Shown one piece after another: positions 41,606 through 53,885 of a stretch of 64,000 bases of DNA. A program made the position numbers and the translations under genes. How positions within the stretch are numbered: position 1 is the first letter of the stretch; each line of letters starts with the position of its first letter. This DNA comes from Lamellibrachia satsuma (Eukaryota; Annelida; Polychaeta; Sabellida; Siboglinidae), in NCBI GenBank assembly GCA_033239005.1, contig BSQZ01000078.1:1276042-1340041 (forward strand), given 5' to 3'. A model generated the notes under the pieces. It did not search any database, was not told where the DNA came from, and worked only from the letters and a program-made list of their open reading frames with translations.

Positions 41606-42685
41606 ATCAGATAAACCCTTTCTGCAACATTGAAGGTACTAGTCTTTTAGGAGTCAGACCACAGTCGAGAATTGCATTGGTGGCCATGTTAACGTTTTGT
41701 CTGATTATAAGAAAACGTGACCATCAAAAATTCTTAAAATTGTCCACAGCAACTGCCATCATCTCATTGATATACTGACCAAATTTTATAAAAATTACAT
41801 ACCTCCAGCTCTTTTAAATCGCCCCGATGTGCGATGCCTATTAATTTTGACAAAAATAGTCATGTATTCATGCGCCCACGTGGCCCATAGCAGAAAAATT
41901 CCCATAAATCCCTCCGCCAGTTAAACTCTTTAAAAAATGCACTGTTTCACAGCCAATAGCTTCTACAAACAAACCTGTGAATATTCCTGCTCAAAGGCAC
42001 TCATGTCACATAATATTAATTAAGTTACCATTTTACAATTTCATACGCCCTACATTCGTGTGAAACAATAAACAGGAAGGTCAACTGTGATCTTTCCACT
42101 TTAGTTGTATATACCACCCGCGGCGCATGCGCACAGTCCACCACAAACGCCTGCGTTAGCCCAACTTTGAGCTGTTTGGAGTATAACCAGTTGAGACTTG
42201 GGAGTCGAGGTTATCGGGGCAGTACCGTTGCGTTGAGATCTTCCGTCGTGATGGAGTTCATTCACAGAGTTGCATCATTAATCATCCCCCTTTAAACCTC
42301 CAGTGGGTTCTTGTCGTGCAGCAGCATGAATGTCACTGGTCCATGCCGGCAGCACTTTATCATGTGTCAACTGATAACGGCTCAGCGGTCTTGTTTTACT
42401 AACGGTTGTTCTATTTATGTCTATGAGTCCATTACAATGCTCGGGGAAATTTCGAACTGTGGATGAATGTGACAAGTAGCTGTTTCGGGACTATGAAGCG
42501 GGTACAGACGCTGTAGTTACATCCTGGCCCTGGGGTTGGGTTGATGGTGTTGCCATATAACTTTATAAGCCTACAGGTGGGTGTAGGCTTTGTGCATGGT
42601 GTGAGGGGAGGTAACCGGTTTGATGCATCGGTTTTCCATCGGGTGAGGTGATAGTCCCAGCAGGGCGAGGAACAGTGGGATTTAT
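41606..42685. other. unassigned region
   Basis: No clear coding region. The minus-strand frame 42278-42475 (ending GGLKGDD) has no recognised family. A CG-rich stretch lies at 42118-42250. Confidence 0.35.
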
Positions 42686-42689
42686 TAAT

Positions 42690-43640
42690 TCAGGCTGTGT
42701 ACATATTAACTGTATGTTTGTGGTCCATGCGGTGTATAGGACACATTATTTTCTTTTAATTTATGCTTATTACACCAAGCGGTGGTCTTGGTGGTACATG
42801 ATATTGTTCCCTATGGACCAGTATAGTGTGCATGGCATGTTCATTTTAATCTGTATTATTACGCCGTACAGTGGCATTGTTGGCATTATGATATTGGTCC
42901 CTACGGTGTACAGGGCATGTTAATTTTCATTTGTTTCATTGCATCTAAGTTGGAGTTAGTAGTGTTGCGATGTTTGGCCCCACGGTGTATAGGGCACGTT
43001 AACTTTAATTTGTCTTATTAAACCATACAGTGGAAATGGTCGGTATAGAATACTGTCCCTAAGGTGTGCAGGGCATGTTTATTTTAATTTGTCTTATTCA
43101 GTCATACAATGAAAATGGTCGCATCATGATATCAGTCCATACGGTGTACAGGACATGCTAATTTTAATTTGTCTTATTCAGCCATACTGTGGACATAGTC
43201 GAATTAAGATATCGATCCTTATTGTCACAAGGCATGTTAATTTTAACTTGTCTTATTCAGCCATACTGTATGAATGGTCAAATTAAGATATCGATCCTTA
43301 TAGTGCACAAGGCATGTTAATTTTAATTTGTCTTATTCAGCCATACTGTGGAAATGGTCGAATTAAGATATCGATCCTTATGGTGCACAGGGTATGTTAA
43401 TTTTAATTTGCCTTAGTTAGCCATACGGTGTAAATGGTCGAATTATGATAGCAATCCTTATGGTGCACAAGGCATGTTAATTTTAATTTGTCTTATTCAG
43501 CCATATGGTGGAAATGGTCGAATTATGATGCTGGTCACTTCGGTGTACAGAGCTGCTAATAATTGTCTTATTCAGTCAGACGGTGGAAATGGTCGAATAA
43601 GCATATTGGTCATATTGGCCCCTACAGTGTACAGGGTATA
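42690..43640. repeat. 80-bp satellite, about twelve units
   Basis: 'attttaatttgtcttattca' recurs at 43081, 43161, 43240, 43320, 43400 and 43480 with a period of 79-80 bp. The central units (43160-43500) are most alike and both edges decay. A stray degenerate unit is at about 44455-44500. The unit also contains 'gaaatggtcgaattaagata' and a 'gtgtacagggcatg' segment. Confidence 0.93.
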
Positions 43641-44950
43641 GTACGTGTTATTAACAATGATCACGAAGGGTTGGTTTACCAAGTCGGGTATCGTCGTAGT
43701 ATCATTAGTGAGATCATTGGTCTGATATAAAATGGTAAATTGGTTACTGGGAGTATTAGACGTCTGACACAGTTAATTTTTTTAGAGGAAATGTGATGCA
43801 TAAACAGGTTTTTTACGACATGTTTTCGTATATTTTGTTCATCTTTCGTCGCCAGGTGGCCTTACTGGTACGACACATCTGTGCATTTGGTAAATACGCC
43901 ACATTTCGCTTTATCGGACCACAATGTCCGCTACTGGTCGTAATGATCACTACAGGAAAGTAATTGCACTGCCTCGTGATTTCTGTACATTTAATGCGTT
44001 GCTTATTAATGTACAATGAAGCTTTTTAAAGTCGCTGTTTCTTTTAAGGCAAATTCCGGTGCTAGCCTCGTTTCGAGAGCCATCTTTCCATCGTTCGATA
44101 TTGGTAATTCAGTAACTGTAAACAACTACTTCTAACACCTTCTCACTCCATTTATGAAATTACTGATACTTGTTTCACTAGCGATCCCATGTGCAAAATT
44201 TTTTTCAGCTTTTGTGAAAACGGCATATTATATTAGTAATACTATTATTACACAAGGCACAAACCACTCCGATCAATATAAACAGAGAGGTTTCTGTATT
44301 CCGTGGGGTGTCAATGGAGAAGGTTTTGTATTACGTGCCCGGGACTAATCCGTGCAGACGAGGCGGAACACTTTTGTTACCCCTTGCAGTGAGAAAACGG
44401 ATGTAAATATGTTTTGTTTTGTTATGTCCATGCGTTGTAATTGGAAGATAAGTTTTATTTAAGCCATATAGTGTAAATGGCACAATTTTGATGATAATAT
44501 AGGTGACCGACCGTTATGTTATATGTAATGACACAGCTGGTCCTGGGTACCACAATTAATAATTACAGATGCTGCCACAAGTGGCAGTCAGGCAGCGACA
44601 CCGGTGGCGCCGTCGAGCCAGCAGGGGGCTGCGGCAACTGCTTCTACACCACACCTTCAACAATTGATCAAGGGGCTGGCTTGGTTGCTCCATATGGATG
44701 GCCTGCTGGAAGCGGCCATAAATCTACACGTATCAGTACTGTCACTTATATGTTGTAGGTGCATGGTGCGGCAATGTCGCCGATACTTTTGACAGTGGCA
44801 GAAATGATAGTTTAATTATTGTGAATGTTGCATCTTAAATTATTGTGATTGCTGCTGGTACATTGAGTCGACAGTTTAAACTGGTGTCAGCATGTAGTGA
44901 TATTACGGTGTATGGCCAGTGTATTGTGGGCACATCCATTTGCCCTGACA
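43641..44950. other. region between 80-bp satellite and recombinase relic
   Basis: No certain gene. A frame at 44604-44792 (APSSQQGAAATASTPHLQQL) could be part of the same degenerate element as the recombinase that follows, but it shows no conserved motif. A decayed 80-bp unit lies near 44470. Confidence 0.35.
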
Positions 44951-44959
44951 ACATTAGTT

Positions 44960-45150
44960 GGAAACATTTTCCAGGTTAGGGGTTCTAGGCAGGCTATATT
45001 ATTTGCATATGCAGATGGGAGTTTGATGCTATATTAAAACGCCTGCTGGACTTTTGTGGGTTGAGTAGTAAAGTTTTTAAGGGTCATAGTTTCAGAATTG
45101 CAGCAGCCACGTCAGCAGCTCTTAGGGGTTTGTTGTTTAACGATGTAGTC
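44960..45150 (+). pseudogene. tyrosine recombinase C-terminal relic (DIRS/Ngaro type)
   Basis: Frames read VRGSRQAILFAYADGSLML and, in the next frame, RLLDFCGLSSKVFKGHSFR followed by IAAATSAALRGL. The order matches the catalytic domain of tyrosine recombinases in DIRS-like and Ngaro retrotransposons: an R-G...LF...DGS block, then G-HSFR-I-x-A-A-T with the conserved His and Arg. The preceding first-Arg box and the following GRW...Y box are not recognisable, and a stop lies between the two blocks. It is a short dead fragment. Confidence 0.75.
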
Positions 45151-45690
45151 AAGACTCTGACAGTGGCGGAGTCGGCAACTGTCATCGGGTTTATTGTTTG
45201 TACGTTGCAGATCCACTGTTACAGTGTGGTTGATACTCTGACAGCGGCGGAGTGTTGGCTAGGTTTGAACTATGGGCAAGGCGGGGGAGGGGGTGCAGTC
45301 GAGGCCCTGACAGCGGCGGGGTCAACAGCTGCATCTCTACCTGTTTTGCACGTGCAAAGGAATGGAGGATAGCTGCCAGTTGTTATAATTATGGTGGGGG
45401 TCGGTCACAGTGGGGTGACCTAGTGGCGGAGTGACCCCCACCGATACCATGTGAATTGTATATAAGTCAGTAGTGGTACAGATAGTACTAGTAGTGGGTA
45501 GCTGATAGGCATGATTTACTAATTATGTGTAAACACCTTTTGGGGGCCGGCATGCTTGCTGAGATTATTTGATGTATCTTATTTTGATGGTGTATGCTTG
45601 CCTAATTTCCTGCTCCTTAATTAATAAATCTAAATGTCATTATTTGGCCTATTTCAATCTACGCTGGAGTTGTGTTGTTATTTTCCATAA
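45151..45690. other. region after recombinase relic, with weak internal repeats
   Basis: 'ctctgacagtggcggagt', 'ctctgacagcggcggagtgt' and 'ccctgacagcggcggggtca' recur at about 45155, 45236 and 45305, an irregular short tandem pattern. No gene is recognised. Confidence 0.5.
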
Positions 45691-46924
45691 AAGTTATTAT
45701 TATTCCAGAATGCAGGTGGATAAGGGGTGATATTCTGTGAAAGGAAGGTGGTAATGGCAGCATTTGCAAAGGTCGCTAAGACAAGCATTACCCGTGACAT
45801 ATCGTTCAATATCGAGTTGACGTCTCCAATAAAAGTAAACCCTCAAATTAAACTAAAGCCTACTATGAAATCAGGCACTTGTCTAAACTCCGGGCCAACC
45901 TCACTTCGGTAACTGTCGCCGTTATAAATATGCAACATGTGCAGCAACCATGCATATTGTATGACTACATGTGGAAATGGAAATGTGTCTTGTGTAGTAG
46001 TACATTTTTTCCGAAAGATCGAATGTGTGAACTCGAATGTGCGTGTTTTATAGGACGACACGAAAGAAAACATATGGCAATGAAGAAATTACAATCTGCA
46101 TATTCGAGAGTAGAAATAGGTGAACAAAAATTGTTTTTAACCACACAACGTTTAGTCACTTACACATTCATCAAATAACTATTGATGGTTGCTATACATG
46201 TCGTGACTTTATACTGGCGAAAAGTGACGAAAATAAGATGGGTCAATGGTCTAGGTAAGTGTATAAAAGATATTACAGATTACCTAAATAAAAGTAGTAA
46301 TTTCAGTACAGTGTTCAACGAGTTATTGCTACAGTTCTGTTCCTACAGCCCATAACCAGTCTGAAAATAATCACACTATATTACACGCAGGAGACATTCA
46401 TTGTGTGAAGTCAGTATGATTTATAATTAATGACGGCGCAAATGTCTCTACTGCGACAGCACAACGTGGTACATCCTTTTGTAAAATGTATGATTATCCT
46501 GACCTGCAGGTCGATAATTCAAGCGGTGATATCTCCAACACGAACGGGAAGTGGTAATGACGTCAAACAAGCACCAAATGCATAATAATTTAAGGTGGCC
46601 GACTACCTTGAAATCAAGCAATGTGCACATCGGTCTACACATCACAGTCTTAACATGAAATCAACACAAAAGTTATTATGTACATTGAAACTATGTCCTC
46701 TGTACAAATAATGAACACAAATGATATATGTTTTGGTAAAAGAACATTAATAAGAACCGAAAAAAGTTAAATTTAAATGCAATAAAAGTAGAGCCTTGTG
46801 GCGAACAATGTGTGTAGTAAATTCGTTGCGAACAATTTAGTTCGGAACTCGAGTGATTTTAAGATAGCAAACCCTGAATGTTTTGCACGACACTTCATTT
46901 GCAATTTTCATGTGTATAGAAACG

Positions 46925-47775
46925 AATAATAAATTAACATTCCGGCCAACTTTTACTGAAATGACACGACTCCTTTTGGGCAAAATGTGGCTTTTAATAT
47001 CAGTTTTTGCTAAGTTTGCTGCTGTCCTAGCTGTTACTATGTCAGATAATAAATAATGTGCATGCGAACCGCCCAAATATTTTAGTCTTTTCATAGAGAT
47101 AAATAATAAATTAACAATTCAACCAGGTTTAACAACACTTTTGGGTTAAATATTTAATAAATTTTGTCGAAATTTAGATGTTTTTCCGTGATTTAATAAA
47201 TTACATTAGAAAAACAATTTTGTTATGCATATCTGACATAAATGTATTAACATAACAAAGTGCAAGATTCCTGTAAGTTGCAAATTTGAATAGTAAATAA
47301 ATCTTGTGCCATGATTGATTATGACCAGAATACAATATCTTGCTAATTTTGCTGGTGACGTAGCTGTTGCATTGTCAGATATTGCATACATTTACTTGGG
47401 AGCCCCAACATGTTTTATATATTTTCATGGAGATAAATAATAAATGAAAAACTTAGCTAAGTTTTGCTGAAGTCAAATATTGAATGTTGTCGAAATTTAA
47501 CTAAAACGTGTTTTTTCCGATACTTGATAAATTACATAAAATAAAAATGATGTTTTTTTCAAGTGATTTTGACATATTACGCTTTATATAATATGAACAG
47601 ATCAAATTACAATATCCCTGCAAGTTTTATATTTAAATAGTAAGTATATCTCATGTTCTGATTGATTATGATCAGAGTACAGTATTTTGCTAATGTTACT
47701 GGTGACGTAGCTGATACTATGTCAGATATTTCAAAAGTTTGCACGGGACCACCAACGTTTTTCGTCTTTTTGGGC
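46925..47775. repeat. diverged tandem repeat of about 340 bp, three units
   Basis: 'gtgacgtagctg' (47354 and 47702) and its relative at about 47022 mark units about 330-350 bp apart. Each continues with 'tgtcagata', a 'ttttcatggagata' or 'cgtctttttggg' type end, and an A/T-rich link. A1 and A2 have a single unit (about 11030-11190 and 32280-32450). Confidence 0.7.
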
Positions 47776-48666
47776 TTTTTGGGTCTAATGTATTTCATAT
47801 AACCTCCAAAATTTCAATACTTTTATTTCAGGATAATAGGCCACCATAAGCATCTTTGCATTTGTTTGTTGTGCATCTAAGACGTACACACTGACGTGTC
47901 CTTTATTTTCACAGAGAACACCTATTTTGGAAGGCGAAACATTAGCAAACCATGTGATATTTCAATACTAACACATAGCATCAAATGAATCAAACATTTA
48001 CATGGATATGCTTAACGTGCGAACATTTGTGAGTGCAATATAAATTATAAGTCTATTCTTGAATGACAGATAGACAGACTATAGAAACATATCAATATAA
48101 TATGTGATATTATATTCGTGTAGGTAATCCAGATACAGATGATTATCTGAGAAAAACTTGAAATTTGTATGACATTTGTCATTGTATTTTTCACATAACA
48201 TGCCGCCTGGACGCCCTGCAGTTGTCCGCCGACATCGAGGTCGATTGCCACCGGGTTAGCTTAAACCCAGTGTGATGGTTCCTGCTCCAATCATTTGTCG
48301 GATCAAGATTTATATAGATCAGACGAAATCAATGATCAGTGAAATGACTAGCTTTAAAGATCATAAAAGGGAGCAATTCGTCAGCACAAAGAGCACTAGC
48401 ACATGTAGAACTCGCTTGTTTTGAAAGTCTTACACATCGTCGCGAAGGAATTACCACGTAAACAAGATAAAAGCTAGATAAAACCAATAGCTGGTGTTTA
48501 GTCAAAAGGATATCAACAGAAACCAAGACATGTGAATGCGGTGAATGGTTACAGAAATAAAAAATAGTAGTCCATCGCGCTGCAGGGCCCAACGTTGGTC
48601 ATACATCGCATGCGACCGAACTTTTTATAATATATTTCGCGGATCTCGACATCCTCCTCCCCTTTG

Positions 48667-48741
48667 CACGACAGTTGGGAATGGCCCCTAACACGACAGT
48701 TGGGAATGGCCCCTAACACGACAGTTGGGAATTGCCCCTAA
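48667..48741. repeat. 25-bp tandem repeat, three units
   Basis: 'cacgacagttgggaatggcc' plus 'cctaa' is repeated three times with one substitution (aatt for aatg in the third). Confidence 0.95.
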
Positions 48742-50054
48742 CACGCAGGAGACACATTCGATAGGAGCAAGTCATCCTGGTTAATAAATAATAAAGGTAC
48801 AAACGCTGCGGCAGCATCACTTTGTACACCTGTTTGTAAAAACGCGAACGGGAGGTGGTAACGCCGTCAAGCAAACATCAAAGGTGTAGCATTTTTTACG
48901 TATTACGTTTGTATATTGTGCATCTAATACATACACGCTGCCGTTGCCTTTACTTTCACAGAGCGTTGTATGTTGCCTTGTGGAGATGTATGAGTGCAAT
49001 ATTAATTGTATCGTGTGCATATGTAACATATAGCAAAACCAATAGAAATGTCTCAACATAATTATATGTGTTTGTGCAGGTAATCCAGATACAAATGGTT
49101 ATTTAGCAAAAAGTAATGTTTTATTGAAATTTTCGATTGTACTTTTCCGCATAGCTAATGTTGCTTTAGCCATGGAACGACCGTGTTATTTTATGCAGCC
49201 ATTACCCATGACGTATCGTGTGATTTCGATGTTAGGTATGTTGCATGGTGGTATTGCTACCTTAAGTAATCTAAGCTACCTTACATGGGTTTTATCACTC
49301 TAAGTTAGCATTATAATATTGTTATGTATTATAATAAGATACTACATTAAAACCCATCCGTTTTAAAGGTGCCCTGTCGGCTACACATTTGTCAAGCTGC
49401 CCATTTATATGTTGCTCCCATTTTATTGTTCTAACACAACAGTATTGCACCTTTTTATGTTTTGGTCGTAAGTGTTATATGATGCTTCTACAATCGAAAA
49501 CAGCATGCTGGTAATCCCATCTTTCCACCATGATAATCATTATTCATTTGTACTCCCTCCATCATTCCGCATCCTGACAACACGACACATGCTGTACTCT
49601 AGGTTGGCAACTATTGTGTGTTATGTCACAAATATATGCTGTGCTAAGAGAGTCTACAAAACAGCTACTAGAATCTGTTGCAAGTGAACTGTATCAGATT
49701 GAAGCCTATGATACGTGTTGCATATATAACTTTTGCCACATGTAGAATAGTCGATACAATATTGTTATGTTGTCGACTTAATTGACAGACAGAGCAGCGA
49801 TGACATATATCAGTGTTGTCATGAAACCATTTGATATAAAAATTCAGACGTGTGATTGAGTTGATACTAATACCAACTTCATGGCAAATAAAGATATATT
49901 ATGTTCAAAAAGACCACATTGGAGCGGGCAGCCACAAATATATATGGCTCTACTGAATCCACTTGACAGTTGGTTTTCCAACATAGCTTCCTAGCAAAAG
50001 ACCACTTCCACAGAAATAAGTATTACAGCGTTTTGTCATTCTTTTGATCGCTTG

Positions 50055-50272
50055 TTACAATCAGTAATGTAATAGTCGACCAGTAATGTAATAATCGCCC
50101 GGTAATGTAATAAATCGACCGGTAATGTATTAAATCGACCGGTAGTGTAATAATCGACCGGTAATTTAATAAATCGACCGGTAATGTAATAATCGACCGG
50201 TAATGTAATAATCGACCGGTAATTTAATAAATCGACCGGTAAGGTAATAATCGACCAGTAATGTAATAAAAA
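50055..50272 (-). repeat. 20-bp minisatellite, inverted array
   Basis: About eleven units of 'cggtaatgtaataaatcgac' type, the reverse complement of the unit at 12734 and 50677. Confidence 0.93.
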
Positions 50273-50670
50273 TGATGATGATAATAATAATTATGATGAG
50301 GATGATATTAATAATGATGATGTAGAAGGTGATGATGAGGATGATAAACGATTATGATGATAACAATTAAGGGGTCATCGTAGCGACGATTATAATGATG
50401 ATGATAATCATGACGATGATGATGATGATGACAATAATAATAATAATAATAATAACGATAACGACGGTGATGATGAGGGTGATAAATGGTTATGAAGATG
50501 AGGAAGAAGATGAAGACAATTAAGCGGTCTTAGTGATGATGATGATGATGATGATGATGATGACGTAGATGAGACAATGAGGGTTATCATTATTACGATT
50601 GTGAGGACGAAGACACTGACATCCTCAGCCTCATCATCATGCTCCTCTTCCTCATCGTCATCATCATCTT
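50271..50670. repeat. GAT/ATC-rich trinucleotide region
   Basis: GAT and AAT triplets dominate the plus strand to about 50600. The complementary CAT/ATC style dominates 50620-50670. It sits between oppositely oriented minisatellite arrays. Confidence 0.93.
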
Positions 50671-50676
50671 AATTTA

Positions 50677-50825
50677 TCATTTCCGGTCGATTTATTACAT
50701 TTCCGGTCGATTTATAACATTATTGGTCGATTTATTACATTACCGGTCGATTTATTACATTACAGGTCGATTATTACATTACCAGTCCATTATTACATTA
50801 CTGGTCAACTATTACATTACGGGTT
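50677..50825 (+). repeat. 20-bp minisatellite, direct array
   Basis: About seven units in the same orientation as 12734-12945, leading into the microsatellite-bearing repeat exactly as in X1. This marks the start of X2. Confidence 0.93.
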
Positions 50826-51101
50826 GTAACATGCGGGCATGTGCACAAATAACTGATATCACAACGTCCGGGTGGGTGACACACTATGTGTGGAGACACA
50901 CACACACACGCGCGCACAAACGCACGCACACAAACACGAAATGCATTGATTTTACCATACATACATGTATATGCTTATTACATATACGTGTGTGTGCTAA
51001 CATAAATGATATCACAACGTCCGGGGTGACACACTGTGTGTGCAAGTGTGTGTACTTGTCTGATATTATAAAACAAGTACACATATCCACACACATCCGG
51101 A

Positions 51102-51190
<89 letters not shown>

Positions 51191-51380
51191 CAACACACAC
51201 ATAAATTCCCACTAACCTCTTCATGTTTGCCACTGTTGTCTAAACAGTTCTCGGTTCTATCTAACTTCAACTGCTACTGGTATTGTCGCCGGTCACGCAT
51301 GACAGAACCATGCAGCTAGTATCTCGCGTTTCATTGGGCAACGAGTCATTTACATATGACATCTGTTAATTAATGCCCTA
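50826..51380. repeat. microsatellite-bearing repeat family, copy 4
   Basis: It matches 12946-13450, with the near-palindrome at 51052-51080. The tract has grown to (ACGC)n plus (AC)n at 51101-51200. Confidence 0.85.
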
Positions 51381-52269
51381 AGAAGTGTAATTTGTAAACA
51401 TAATTCCCCTACATCCGTAATCACGTTTTTGCATTGGGAACTGATTGTGACGTTATATGTCGATGGCGTGTACATCATTTCGACGAGTAGAAATACATCA
51501 GACATAAAACACTGCGTGACACAGGTATATACATATATGTTATAATGACTTTTGTTTTGCAAGTTTGGAATTACTTGATGTACTCGAAGCAGACAACCGC
51601 TACGAACATGTTCAAATGCTTCTGAAATACCATATGTTTCGTGTTTTTATTATGTTACAAGAACGTTAGCGGAACATAGCGGTACAATTTATTATAGCGA
51701 AATAGGCGTCTCTCTCAAGTTGTCAGACAGACGGGTTTTTCTTTCAAAGGTGTGAGGTAATGGATGGTTTGCTGATGGTGGGGGGCCGACTACCTAAGAA
51801 AACAGATGCGATGAAACAGCCAGGCCGTAGAAAAAGGGGCAGACCGTAAGTGAGATGGAGAGACTGCGTAAAGAGAGATCTGAGGAAAGGGGAGGAGGAC
51901 GACACGTTGAGGGGAAGATAGCTGTTACGGAGAAGTGGAAAGTGATAAGTCCCCAGTACAGAACATAGATAGGCTTCGTGGAACATTTCTATGTATCGCA
52001 TACATATGGATTATCATTATTTTGTTTTCACGGAGCTTGATTTGTTTTGCAGGTGTCGTGGCTGTTGCGACGCGGTGTTTAGTGGTTGTGAACTTGACGT
52101 TCTGGGGCTGGTCCTCGACAACTCCAGTATGATGTCGACGTCAGCAGCGTCCGTAATGTAGAGAGTTATTTATTATCTTCCGAAACCGAGTCCGATATAA
52201 CGACGTGACACCGATGGCGACTGCTAAGCATTTGTGTCGGGGGAGGGGGAGGGCGGACGGTTGCGTGTG

Positions 52270-52325
<56 letters not shown>

Positions 52326-53300
52326 TGTAATCGTGTATGTGTGTGTTTGTGTGCACGGGGGTGCATCAGTGTGCGAATGTCAATGTATGTAACATATAAT
52401 GCGAGCATAACATGACTCATAAAGTACATTTCAGTGTCATGTAATGGGTGCATAACACTTTTATGTAGAATAACAGCGCAGGACATACGCCCGTGTGCAT
52501 ATATTAGGATAAGCCCGTGACAAGACGTAGCTTAGCCTCGTAGACACAATTTTAACGCAGCAGCTCAACAGGGTTTAGTATGTGAAGACTGGCGTAATAT
52601 GTCAGTATTTTGTACGTATTATGTGTAAATACCATTTGGGGCCATCATGCTTCCTGTGAGTATGTGTTCATGTATATCGTTTTCTTGTTAGACGTTGGCA
52701 TAATTGCTGGTACATTAATTCATAAATCAAACGTAATGAATTGATGGCCTGCATGGCATTATAGTTTATAATTTATGAAAGCATACATGTCTGCATTACA
52801 GCACGGCAGGTTACATGCGCTTGAAAAAGATATTGAAATGTCGTCCGGCTTGCCCACACCACAATAAATTGTGCTGGCCTAATGAAAACATCGTACATTT
52901 TAATGTTGTCACACCCGTCACCATTTGAATGACATTCACAGTCTTTATCCTTACAGATTCCATGTCTCCTTCACTGACAAATGATGCACTGGTAATAATG
53001 TGTTCTCTTCATCTCATTTTGGAGGTGAGTTGGTATTGTAATTGTCTCTCTCAGAATACAATTTGGTGGCAGCTATTTTGTTGCGGTTGGCATTCTGACA
53101 AAATTGTTAATATGGAGACTAGTCAGAAAGAATGTACAGAAAGTATGTGGGTCATTATACTGTTAGATCATCAATTGGGCTTTGGAACCAAGCGAAAAGA
53201 AAAAGTGTCTGAATGACACAAAACGTTGGTCAGTACATGTCTGATTCGTTACCAATACCTATTAAAATAAATGTTGCACATAACGCATTCAAACAGCAAT
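51381..53300. repeat. diverged copy of the first part of A, inside X2
   Basis: It matches 13451-15300, with the LINE-tail relic at 51760-51950 and the TGCG tract at 52262-52330. No complete gene is seen. Confidence 0.8.
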
Positions 53301-53504
53301 ATAAATACCTTGATTTCTCTCTGTTATGTGCATTGTTGTTGTAATTAGTCTAGCTAACCAAATTTGTATTATTTATATGACTAATACTGGTAACGGTGTT
53401 GATTTGATTAAGGATATGTTTTTAGTAGATACATTCGTGATGCACTGATGATGTTTAAATTATTTTTATTGAAACTGTAACACAGCTTAACACAACACAA
53501 CACA

Positions 53505-53885
53505 ACATTGTCATTATGTCACTGTAGACATACGTGGCACACAACATTGTCATTATGTCACTGTAGACATACGTGGCACACAACATTGTCATTATGTCAC
53601 TGTAGACATACATGGCACACAGCATTGTCATTATGGCACTGTAGACATACGTGACGCACAACATTGTCATTATGGCACTGTAGACATACGTGACACACAA
53701 CATTGTCATTATGGCACTGTAGACATACGTGACACACAACATTGTCATTATGTCACTGTAGACATACGTGGCACACAACATTGTCATTATGTCACTGTAG
53801 ACATACGTGGCACACAGCATTGTCATTATGGCACTGTAGACATATGTGACACACAACATTGTCATTATGTCACTGTAGACATACT
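53505..53885. repeat. 39-bp minisatellite, about ten units
   Basis: An expanded version of 15641-15760. Units alternate between 'atgtcactg' and 'atggcactg' variants, which suggests multi-unit duplication. Confidence 0.95.

Larger units (their letters stand above)
38227..45693. mobile_element. foreign block of about 7.5 kb splitting A3
   Basis: In A1 (about 9748-9770) the sequence left of 38227 is joined directly to the sequence right of 45693 ('ttattattattccagaatgc'). The block contains an L2/CR1-like LINE, an 80-bp satellite and a tyrosine-recombinase relic, so several events are likely. No clear target duplication is seen. Confidence 0.75.
45690..50050. repeat. A block, copy 3, right part (A3)
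   Basis: 45690-46900 follows A1 at about 9765-10930 closely. 46900-47100 follows A1 to about 11180. 47100-47800 holds two further diverged versions of that last segment. 48740-48900 resembles the 'aggagacacattc' and 'gaacgggaggtggtaac' parts. 49640-50050 follows A1 at about 11215-11650. Between these, 47800-48660 and 48900-49630 have no match that I recognise and no gene. Confidence 0.75.

Noticed and set aside
50408..50590. Poly-Ser or poly-Asp coding region
   Set aside because: It is produced by GAT/ATC trinucleotide repeats, with no flanking coding sequence.
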